In this document: positions 17,523 to 24,170 of the stretch, piece by piece | How positions within the stretch are numbered: position 1 is the first letter of the stretch | How the letters are laid out: every line of letters begins with the position of its first letter | Assembly: GCA_035539175.1 (NCBI GenBank) | Contig: DATLIY010000008.1 | Location: 124,001 to 188,000 of the forward strand | DNA: 64,000 nucleotides | Direction of reading: 5' to 3' | Source: Acidisarcina sp. | Lineage (GTDB): Bacteria > Acidobacteriota > Terriglobia > Terriglobales > Acidobacteriaceae | Translations under genes and position numbers: made by a program | Notes under the pieces: generated by a model | The model's database searches: none | What the model was told of the DNA's origin: nothing | Seen by the model: the letters and a program-made list of their open reading frames with translations, nothing else

Positions 17523-19144
17523 TCTCAATCATTCGCCCTAAGGGGTATGTGCATAGTGACGCCTTCCATGAGGTGGCAGAGACTATGATGTACAGCCTGC
17601 GAAGTCTTGGTCACCAGAGCGCAATTCTAGAAAATACGGTTGACCCTCAGGTCACAAATATTGTCTTGGGAGCAGATCTGCTTAGTGAGCGAGACATGCT
17701 TGCGCTTCCCCCAGGAACAATCGTTTACAACCTGGAACAGCTCGGATCAACACATTTGTCGGATGCATATTACCGCCTTGCCGAGCACTACCAAATCTGG
17801 GACTACAGCCCGATCAATATTGCGCGATGGAGCGAACGCACATGTAGATTTCTTCCGAAGCTGGTCGAGATCGGATACGCTCCCGAATTGCGCAGAATCA
17901 CTTCCGCCTCCGAACAGGATATCGATGTCCTGTTTTATGGCTCCATCAATGAGCATCGACTGACGGTCCTGCGCCAGCTTGAGGCTGCTGGTGTTCGCGT
18001 TCATGCGGTTTTTGGCGTGTACGGCAAGGAACGCGACTCGCTCATCGCTCGATCAAAACTCGTACTCAACCTGCACTGCTATGAGGCAAAACTGTTTGAG
18101 ATCGTTCGCGTGTCTTACCTGCTCGCAAACTCAAAAGCGGTTGTGACTGAGGACTCGCCTGATATCGGCGCGATTCGTTCTGGCGTAGCTGTATTCGAAT
18201 ACGACGCGATTGTCGAGGGCTGCCTGGCATTATTGCGGGATGACGCAAAACGATTATCGCTAGAAGCAAAAGGCTTTGCCGTCTTTTCACAGAGAAATGC
18301 TGCCCGCATCCTGAGCCAGGCGCTACCAGCAAAGCAGGAAGCCATTGGAGTGGACCAACTTCGCACACTGTACCTCGATATCGTCCAGAAGTGCCTCATC
18401 AACATCATCTACGAAGATCCAAACCAGGACCGCTGGTCGCCTCATCTGTTCAATGAACAGTTGAGGGAGCTAGGTCGGGACTGGCCATCGCAAGCTCACA
18501 GCATGATCGGCAACGCACGCATGACGAATCTGCGGAAGATCGTTGAGCGCGTGATTGAAGAACAGATTCCAGGGGATCTGATTGAGACTGGGGTATGGCG
18601 CGGCGGCGCTTGCATTATGATGCGTGCCGTTCTAAAGGCCTACGGTGTTTATGACCGTCGAGTCTGGGTCGCTGATTCCTTTTGCGGTCTTCCCCAGCCG
18701 AAAGCTGGTGTTGAGGCGGATACGGGAGACATACACCACACATTCAAAGAGCTGGCCGTATCTATCGAAGACGTAAAGGCCAACTTCGCGAAATATGAAC
18801 TACTAGACGAGCAGGTTCAGTTTCTTCAAGGATGGTTCTGCGATACGTTACCCAATGCGCCAATTCGTGAACTGGCGGTCCTACGGCTCGATGGAGACAT
18901 GTATTCATCGACGATGGATGCCCTGGTCAGCCTGTATGACAAGGTTTCGATCGGGGGATTTGTCATCGTGGATGATTTCGGAGCGGTAGCCGGCTGCCAA
19001 AAGGCCATTCTCGAGTTTCGAGCCAGCCGGGGGATCTCGGATCCAATGATGAATATCGACGGATTAGGTGTGTTCTGGCAAAAGAACAGCCACGCTAAGC
19101 TGGAGCAAGCTACTGGAGTCGAACCAGCAACGAACTGTCTCTAA
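17507..19144 (+). CDS. Glycosyltransferase fused to TylF-type methyltransferase
   Basis: A 545-residue two-domain protein. Residues 1-275 look like a CgeB/group-1 glycosyltransferase-like domain (IDVLFYGSINEHRLTVLRQL, LVLNLHCYEAKLFEIVRVSY, LANSKAVVTEDSPD). Residues 290-535 are a TylF/MycF macrocin-O-methyltransferase-like domain: DLIETGVWRGGACIMMRAV (SAM site), VWVADSFCGLPQP, LRLDGDMYSSTMDAL and GGFVIVDDFGA (metal-ligand acidic residues). The family normally ends near GLGVFWQK. Here another 17 residues follow that are the antisense translation of a tRNA-like sequence, so the natural stop appears lost. It overlaps the GT2 gene by 16 bases. It probably adds and methylates a sugar in a surface glycan or glycopeptide; the substrate is unknown. 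Confidence 0.82.
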   Translation: MADVLISIIRPKGYVHSDAFHEVAETMMYSLRSLGHQSAILENTVDPQVTNIVLGADLLSERDMLALPPGTIVYNLEQLGSTHLSDAYYRLAEHYQIWDYSPINIARWSERTCRFLPKLVEIGYAPELRRITSASEQDIDVLFYGSINEHRLTVLRQLEAAGVRVHAVFGVYGKERDSLIARSKLVLNLHCYEAKLFEIVRVSYLLANSKAVVTEDSPDIGAIRSGVAVFEYDAIVEGCLALLRDDAKRLSLEAKGFAVFSQRNAARILSQALPAKQEAIGVDQLRTLYLDIVQKCLINIIYEDPNQDRWSPHLFNEQLRELGRDWPSQAHSMIGNARMTNLRKIVERVIEEQIPGDLIETGVWRGGACIMMRAVLKAYGVYDRRVWVADSFCGLPQPKAGVEADTGDIHHTFKELAVSIEDVKANFAKYELLDEQVQFLQGWFCDTLPNAPIRELAVLRLDGDMYSSTMDALVSLYDKVSIGGFVIVDDFGAVAGCQKAILEFRASRGISDPMMNIDGLGVFWQKNSHAKLEQATGVEPATNCL

Positions 19145-19175
19145 GGCAGTCATTCGACCGTTGAACTAAGTCCGC
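19101..19175 (-). tRNA. tRNA-like sequence, apparent anticodon UAG, possibly degenerate
   Basis: The minus strand folds as a type-I cloverleaf: D arm GTTC/GAAT, anticodon stem ACTGC/ACAGT with a C-A mismatch, loop CTTAGAG (anticodon TAG), T arm GCTGG-TTCGACT-CCAGT, discriminator T and encoded CCA. The acceptor stem GCGGACT/AGCTTGC has two G-U pairs and one A-C mismatch. UAG should be tRNA-Leu, which is a type-II tRNA with a long variable arm; this one has only five bases there. It may be a decayed tRNA or an element-borne odd tRNA. It overlaps the 3' end of the methyltransferase gene antisense. Confidence 0.5.
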
Positions 19176-19336
19176 ATGGACACGGAAAGCGAAGCTTCCT
19201 GGAGCAGCTCGGATGTAGGGGGAAAAGTTCTCTGCGAGTGGGGGGCACGGATCACGATTCTTGCCAGGGTTCTGCACCAGAGAATCTGGCGGGAACGAAG
19301 CTGCCCTCAGAAAAGAGGACGCTTTCCATGTCTATA

Positions 19337-19383
19337 GAAAACGGGAAACCAACGAATCTCCCGTTTTCGCTGGTTCTTTTTGA
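19337..19383 (+). terminator. Hairpin with T-run after the glycan genes
   Basis: A perfect 10-bp stem, GAAAACGGGA with TCCCGTTTTC (19337-19346/19359-19368), has a 12-base loop and is followed by GCTGGTTCTTTTTG. A competing pair AACCA/TGGTT between loop and tail could form. It fits termination of rightward transcription from the glycan genes. Confidence 0.6.
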
Positions 19384-19414
19384 AGTTGGATAGTGCCGGG
19401 GGCGGGAGCCTTAG

Positions 19415-19504
19415 TGGCGGAGGGAGAGGGATTCGAACCCCCGTAGCCCTTTCGGGCTAAGCGGTTTTCAAGACCGCCTGTTTCAACCGCTCACACATCC
19501 CTCC
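19415..19504 (-). tRNA. tRNA-Ser (anticodon TGA)
   Basis: A 90-base type-II tRNA with acceptor stem GGAGGGA/TCCCTCC, anticodon stem-loop GCGGTCTTGAAAACCGC (anticodon TGA), long variable arm TAGCCCGAAAGGGCTA, T arm GGGGGTTCGAATCCCTC and encoded CCA. All features agree with tRNA-Ser reading UCA codons. It lies 240 bases from the tRNA-like sequence on the same strand. Confidence 0.96.
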
Positions 19505-19725
19505 GCGTGAGACGTGGCATTAGTTTATCAGCACCGAACCCGGCTGCGAATCCGCGGCATCCTGACGCGCCTGGCATCCCGGCCCCCGCCCTGTTCCACC
19601 TCCACCAGCGCTAGGCCAGCAACTATACCGGCAGGTAGACCCAGCAGCTGGACCATCCGGTACAGCTGCCGTCCGGCAGACGGCACCCCCATAACCGATG
19701 CAGCCTGCCAGCTCTCTAGCCTCTA

Positions 19726-20250
19726 CTAGGTGAAGATGATCTGCGCGCCCGCCGCCTTCTCATAGAACTGACCTACGGAGATCACATCGTCGACCTCGGG
19801 GCAGAAGTCTTCGCGCTTCAGGTGGAACATGTCCACCGTCGCGCGGCAGGCGTAAATCTCACCACCCGAGTCGTGGATCATGGTCAGGAACTCGCCGACC
19901 GGGGGAATGTCGATCTTTTCCATCTCCTTTTTCATCATCGACGTTGCGAAGGAGGACATACCCGGCAGTGCGCCCAGCAGCGTCGGAATGTGCATGCCGG
20001 GGTTTCCCACGGTCGCTACTTTGAGGTCGTTCATCCGCTTCTTAACGATCGCGTCGAGCCCGAAGAAGGTGAAGAAGATCGATGCTTCAATCCCTTCCAT
20101 GCGCGCGCCGTTCGCCATGATCAGTCCAGGATAGACGCCCTCCAGCGATCCCCGCGAGATAATGATCGACACTCGTTGTATAGGCTCGGGCGCATCTGTT
20201 TTCGCAGCGTCCGCGCTCTGTATAGGTTGAACTGATGCTGTCTCTGCCAT
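19726..20250 (-). CDS. DsrE2-like sulfur carrier protein
   Basis: A 174-residue protein with a 25-residue polar N-terminus and then a DsrE/DsrF/DsrH-type fold: VSIIISRGSLEGVYPGLIMANGA, ASIFFTFFGLDAIVKK, and MIHDSGGEIYACRATVDMF with the likely persulfide-carrying Cys135. A second Cys150 lies in EDFCPEV. A hydrophobic stretch (IHIPTLLGALPGMSSFATSMM-like segment in the middle) is typical of DsrE2, which is often membrane-associated. DsrE2 proteins take sulfane sulfur and pass it to TusA or DsrC. It is the last gene of the SQR operon, 16 bases after the tusE-like gene. Confidence 0.84.
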   Translation of the reverse strand: MAETASVQPIQSADAAKTDAPEPIQRVSIIISRGSLEGVYPGLIMANGARMEGIEASIFFTFFGLDAIVKKRMNDLKVATVGNPGMHIPTLLGALPGMSSFATSMMKKEMEKIDIPPVGEFLTMIHDSGGEIYACRATVDMFHLKREDFCPEVDDVISVGQFYEKAAGAQIIFT

Positions 20251-20266
20251 GGTGCCTGCTCTCCTT

Positions 20267-20584
20267 TTAAATGCAACCTTTAGGTTTTGGAAGCCCTGCG
20301 ATTTTGGCCGCGCGCTTTGCAGGGCCCTTGGGAAAGAGTTGATAGAGCGACTTGGTGTCCACTCCGCTCTCCTTGGTCAGGCGGCGGATCGATGGCGCGT
20401 CTCCTTCCTTTTCGAAGACGTTGCGCATGTAGTGGATGACCGCCCAGTGCTGAGGCGTCAGCTGAGAAATTCCTTCTTGAGCCGCTATCTCCCGTGCGAT
20501 GTCCTCGTTCCAGTCGCTACGGTTGGCAAGGTGGCCGTCAGCGTCCAGAGCAAGTGCTTTTCCAGCTATAGTCATTGTTCCCAT
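20267..20584 (-). CDS. TusE/DsrC-family sulfur relay protein
   Basis: A 105-residue protein with the typical DsrC layout: LDADGHLANRSDWNEDIAREIA, LTPQHWAVIHYMRNVFEKEG, APSIRRLTKESGV, and the flexible C-terminal arm LPKPKGCI. The penultimate Cys104 (CysA) is present. The second arm cysteine of true DsrC (eleven residues before) is replaced by Ala, so it should act as a TusE-like single-Cys persulfide carrier rather than as a co-substrate of sulfite reductase. It is placed between DUF1641 (four-base gap) and DsrE2. Confidence 0.92.
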   Translation of the reverse strand: MGTMTIAGKALALDADGHLANRSDWNEDIAREIAAQEGISQLTPQHWAVIHYMRNVFEKEGDAPSIRRLTKESGVDTKSLYQLFPKGPAKRAAKIAGLPKPKGCI

Positions 20585-20587
20585 GAT

Positions 20588-21286
20588 TCACCTTTCTGAG
20601 GTCGATGCTCCGGCTGAGCCGGTGTTGCTTGATCCCACTACCTTGAGAAACTCAACGAGGATGGCGATCCCGCGCCGGGCATCCGGCGAGTTCAGATCGC
20701 GCACAATCTTGAAGAGCGATTTGTGAATGTCCATTGTCGCCTGCACTTTCGCAAAGCCGTGGAGAATGGCCTCGAGCGCCTGAAGAGCGTCCGGCCTCGT
20801 CAACTCGCGGAGGAAGCCGACGAATTGCGGAACGCTTGCCTCCATCTGCTTGAGATCTTCGGCGGAGTGCGCCTTCACCAGCGCGTCTCCGATCCTCATC
20901 CCCGTTTGCACCACACCAAAGTAGCCCTTCTCCTGCAGCGTGCCGCATCCCGTCACCGCCTGCTGGTAGAGGTCGCGAGCGATGGGCTGCATATCCTGGA
21001 TAAGGTCCGCCGCGCTCTCCAGTTGCTGCAATGCTGCAGTCAGCAGATTTGCATCGCGCAGAGCGGCTTTGAAGAGATGGACAATTTCCTGCGGACGAAG
21101 GTTCATGCTTTCGCAGGCAGTGGTCGCTTCTCCAAACGCGTCTCTGGCTACAAGCGTCAGATCCGCCATCAGGTCTTCGGCTTCGTTTCTTACGCGCTTC
21201 ATGTGGCCCAACTCTTCCACGATGAAGTCGAGCCGGCTCTCGATTCCGGCAATACGATCTTCGGCAGTGATGGCTGACATCGTCAT
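20588..21286 (-). CDS. DUF1641 protein
   Basis: A 232-residue protein from ATG 21286, whose start overlaps the SQR stop (ATGA). It is mostly alpha-helical, with an N-terminal coiled coil (EDRIAGIESRLDFIVEELGHMKRVRNEAEDL). A second half (FVGFLRELTRPDALQALEAILHGFAKVQ) matches the DUF1641 core. DUF1641 proteins occur beside SQR-like flavoproteins and formate dehydrogenases and may be membrane-side partners, but no function is proven. Translational coupling to the SQR suggests they form a complex. Confidence 0.85.
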   Translation of the reverse strand: MTMSAITAEDRIAGIESRLDFIVEELGHMKRVRNEAEDLMADLTLVARDAFGEATTACESMNLRPQEIVHLFKAALRDANLLTAALQQLESAADLIQDMQPIARDLYQQAVTGCGTLQEKGYFGVVQTGMRIGDALVKAHSAEDLKQMEASVPQFVGFLRELTRPDALQALEAILHGFAKVQATMDIHKSLFKIVRDLNSPDARRGIAILVEFLKVVGSSNTGSAGASTSER

Positions 21287-22512
21287 GCTCGCTTTCCCGC
21301 CATGGACATGGCGGAGCCTATCGGCAGTTCGACACCGCGAAGCAGCATATTCCAATAGACCCAGCGGAACATGAGCTTGCCGTAGTGGTTGATGCTGCTT
21401 TCGCCGAGTAATGTGAATGGGCCAGCGCCAGGAAGCGGAAATTCTCCCGGGAGCGGCTCCGTCTTATAGTTGAAGTCGATCAGAAGCCCCTTACCGAAGC
21501 CCGACTCTATAAAGCAGTTGGTGTGACCATCGAAGCGCGCGGGCATCGGGCGTCCCTCGGCGCGTTCGACAAAGTTCTCGCAGAGAACATCCGCCTGGAA
21601 GTGAACCACCGAGCCGGCCTTGGAGCTGGGAAGGTTGGTGGCATCTCCCAGAACAAAGACATTCTCCAATCCCTCGGCCAGCAGCGTTTCCTTATCCGTG
21701 GGAATAAAGTTCAGCTCGTTACCGAGGCCGCTACGCTCGATGCAGGCGTCGCCCATGTTAGTCGGAATCGAGACGAGCAGGTCATAGCTCACCTCGGTGT
21801 CGTCCCAGGAAACAATCTTCTTTTCTACGCTGTCCACCCGCGCCAGGCCAAAGTCGGGAGTCACCGAAATCTTCTTCCGCTCCAGAAAGTCTCCCAGGAC
21901 CTGCGAGGCCTTCGGCTTGGTGAACGCGCCGGAGAGTGGCGTTACGAGGTGCAGATCCACCTTGTCGCGCATGCCTCGTTCGGTAAAGTACGCATCGGCG
22001 AGAAAGAGAAATTCCAGCGGAGCCACCGGACACTTGATGGGCATCTCGGTAAAGTTCAGCACGAGCTTGCCGCCCTGCCATCCCTTCAGGAACTGGCCCA
22101 GCCGTTCGGTGCCCTTCGGAGTATAAAAGTCAAACTTGCTTCTGCCCCACTCGTCATCCAACAGGCCTTCGGTCTGCTCGGGATGAATATCCGCTCCGGT
22201 AGCAAGGATCAGATAGTCGTACTTGAGAATGGAGTGATCCTCGAGAATCACCGTATTCTTGTCCGGCTCGATATGATCGATACCGGAGATCACCAGCTTC
22301 ACTCCCGCAGGCAGGTACTGGCGGCGGGGCTTCACAGTATCCCGCAGTTGGTAGGTGCCAAAGGGAACGAAGAGAAAGCCCGGCTGGTAATAGTGCGTTT
22401 CGGTGCTGTCCACGATGGTGATCTGCCACTCCTGCTCATCGAGTACAGACGCCAGCTTGTTCGCCATAATGGTGCCGCCGGTGCCACCACCGAGAATCAG
22501 CAGATGCCGCAT
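21283..22512 (-). CDS. sqr: Sulfide:quinone oxidoreductase-type flavoprotein
   Basis: A 409-residue FAD enzyme. The start ATG 22512 has AAGGAG at a good distance; the open frame extends to 22620. The Rossmann motif is LLILGGGTGGTIMANKL, with the second FAD site LENVFVLGDATNLPSSKAG. The redox cysteine pair expected of SQR is at Cys161 (MPIKCPVAPLE) and Cys333 (GHTNCFIES). The C-terminus (GKLMFRWVYWNMLLRGVELP) has amphipathic helices for membrane anchoring. It would oxidise sulfide to polysulfide or sulfane sulfur and reduce quinone at the inner membrane. It is coupled to DUF1641 downstream and 109 bases after the FadL gene. Confidence 0.9.
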   Translation of the reverse strand: MRHLLILGGGTGGTIMANKLASVLDEQEWQITIVDSTETHYYQPGFLFVPFGTYQLRDTVKPRRQYLPAGVKLVISGIDHIEPDKNTVILEDHSILKYDYLILATGADIHPEQTEGLLDDEWGRSKFDFYTPKGTERLGQFLKGWQGGKLVLNFTEMPIKCPVAPLEFLFLADAYFTERGMRDKVDLHLVTPLSGAFTKPKASQVLGDFLERKKISVTPDFGLARVDSVEKKIVSWDDTEVSYDLLVSIPTNMGDACIERSGLGNELNFIPTDKETLLAEGLENVFVLGDATNLPSSKAGSVVHFQADVLCENFVERAEGRPMPARFDGHTNCFIESGFGKGLLIDFNYKTEPLPGEFPLPGAGPFTLLGESSINHYGKLMFRWVYWNMLLRGVELPIGSAMSMAGKRA

Positions 22513-22621
22513 AAAGTCTCCTTGTTCCGCGTTTGCTGTTAAGTTTGCTATTCGAATAAAGACAACCGGCGCGATGCTGTTACAGGGCGGAGATATATTC
22601 TTTCCGCCCCGCGCATGCACG

Positions 22622-23965
22622 CTAGAAGCTTCGCGCCAATCCCACAGTGATCGAGTTTTCCGACATCCGGTTGGTAACCGAGGTTCCCGGCACTGGCCCC
22701 CGCACGGAAAGCCATTGCCCCGTCAACGAATTGCGGAAGGCGTGATAGTAGGTGACATTCAAATCCCAGCCGCCGTGCAAGGACTGCACGATTCCGCCGG
22801 AGATGTGATGCTGCACAATGGCTGGGGCCGGGGTATTCACAAAGGAGTACTTCGAGGGGATCGGGTTTTGCGAGTAGTTGTATCCGCCGATCACCTTGGT
22901 GGTGGAGGTCACGTTCTGCTGCACTCCGCCGCCAACCACCCAGATGTTGTTCCACCCAAAGCCGGCCACTGCGTCATCGGGATCGAATCCGGCCTCGTCA
23001 AAGCCGGAAGCACTGTGGTAATTGAACCAGCGCGCGTCCACGCCGATGCGGGTTCCCTTCGCCGGGGAGATGCCGACTCCCATCGTAACGAACTGCGGCA
23101 GGTCCATCTGGAACTTCAGGGTGTGCATGGCCCCCGTCAGGTCTGGGCTCTTCCAGTGGAACTCCTGGAACCATACGGGTGAGTGATAGGCCAAACCGAC
23201 GCTGACGACATTGTTGATCTGATATTGCAGGCCCGCCGCGGCACCGACCCCGAAAGACTTCGCGTTGCTGGAGGCCGACAAGTAATAGGGCATCACGCTG
23301 CCGGCCGTGACCGGAGCGGCAAACGGAGCCGGAATCACCTTAAGCATGGAGAATGCGGGCGCGATCGATATTCCCGCGGAGAGCTTGTTGGTGATGGTGC
23401 GTGACATTCCAATCGGCACCTCCAACAACACGTAGTTGGAACGAATCTTGCCGAAGCCAAAACCGTTTGGTGGCTGAGCGGTAAGGATGGGATTGGAGAA
23501 ATTCGTGTTCGCGTCGTAGTGCACACCGAAGCCACTGACCGCGATCATCGCGAAGTGATACGCATTTCGGCTTGACTGCGGGTGGTAGATGAGGGCCAGC
23601 CCCGGCATCATGGAGGCATCCCGATGGCTCCGCGTGGTTCCTTGCAGCGTCATCGCCGGAACTCCCGGACCGAATGCACCTGCATTGACGCTGCTGGAGA
23701 GGTCTCTCCAGGGAAAGAAGCCGGTGGCGTGGAACTCCAACCGCATGCCCTGAAAGCGGGAGGTGCAAGCCGGGTTCCACGCGATCGAGCCAGTTGCATC
23801 CAGACAGATTCCCGTATCCGCGCCACCCATTGCCTCGTTCACAGGCCCCGCACCATGCAGGAAGTGACCGTCTGTCGCCATCAGGCAAGACGCCCCCAAA
23901 AATGGCAACGAAACAAGCAGCAAATTTCTAAAGAGCTTTCGCCCAATCCAATTCATTCCGTCCAT
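22622..23965 (-). CDS. FadL/TodX-type outer-membrane channel (OMPP1 family)
   Basis: A 447-residue protein with GAGGAG just before ATG 23965 (MNW at 23956 is an alternative) and a signal peptide around LLLVSLPFLGASCLMA. The N-terminal hatch DGHFLHGAGPVNEAMGGADTGICLDATGSIAWNPA is the diagnostic start of FadL channels, where Asn-Pro-Ala plugs the barrel. Many beta strands follow, ending ITVGLARSF with the terminal Phe. FadL proteins pass hydrophobic molecules across the outer membrane by lateral diffusion. As the first gene of the SQR operon it may bring in a hydrophobic sulfur compound such as elemental sulfur or organic polysulfide, which is inference. Confidence 0.85.
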   Translation of the reverse strand: MDGMNWIGRKLFRNLLLVSLPFLGASCLMATDGHFLHGAGPVNEAMGGADTGICLDATGSIAWNPACTSRFQGMRLEFHATGFFPWRDLSSSVNAGAFGPGVPAMTLQGTTRSHRDASMMPGLALIYHPQSSRNAYHFAMIAVSGFGVHYDANTNFSNPILTAQPPNGFGFGKIRSNYVLLEVPIGMSRTITNKLSAGISIAPAFSMLKVIPAPFAAPVTAGSVMPYYLSASSNAKSFGVGAAAGLQYQINNVVSVGLAYHSPVWFQEFHWKSPDLTGAMHTLKFQMDLPQFVTMGVGISPAKGTRIGVDARWFNYHSASGFDEAGFDPDDAVAGFGWNNIWVVGGGVQQNVTSTTKVIGGYNYSQNPIPSKYSFVNTPAPAIVQHHISGGIVQSLHGGWDLNVTYYHAFRNSLTGQWLSVRGPVPGTSVTNRMSENSITVGLARSF

Positions 23966-24049
23966 AACTCCTCAGGTGAGAACGCCCGTACGGCTGCCTT
24001 ATCTTTTGAAATCCGCCGATACTGGGTTGTGATCTCTACTGCAGGAGAT

Positions 24050-24065
24050 GGCACGTTGCGTTCCA
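24050..24065 (-). promoter_or_regulatory. Sigma-54 (-24/-12) promoter of the sulfur operon
   Basis: On the minus strand the site reads TGGAACG-CAAC-GTGCC. The GG (-24) and GC (-12) are separated by exactly ten bases, and the block differs from TGGCACG-N4-TTGCW at only three positions. Transcription would start near 24040, about 75 bases before the FadL start. The only activator gene nearby, directly upstream, is of the sigma-54 type. Confidence 0.72.
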
Positions 24066-24115
24066 TGGTTAATATCCCATGGAATGAATAAGTTACATGC
24101 AAGATGCAAGCGCAG

Positions 24116-24132
24116 TGCAACATTGTGTTGCA
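24116..24132. promoter_or_regulatory. Palindromic activator site (UAS) of the sigma-54 regulator
   Basis: A perfect 7-bp inverted repeat, TGCAACA-TTG-TGTTGCA, is centred about 84 bases before the predicted start of transcription, the usual distance for sigma-54 enhancer sites. Additional half-like copies ATGCAAG ATGCAAG lie just downstream at 24097-24110. It sits between the regulator gene and the operon. Confidence 0.62.
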
Positions 24133-24170
24133 ACGTCGCGTCTCACCAGGGAAACGAAATGTATCAGGCG

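Noticed and set aside
19514-19729. 71-codon plus-strand frame after tRNA-Ser
   Set aside because: Arg/Ser/Pro-rich, no ribosome site and no fold; treated as non-coding.
22403-23182. 259-codon plus-strand frame over the SQR/FadL junction
   Set aside because: Antisense to two well-supported genes; His/Arg-rich composition.
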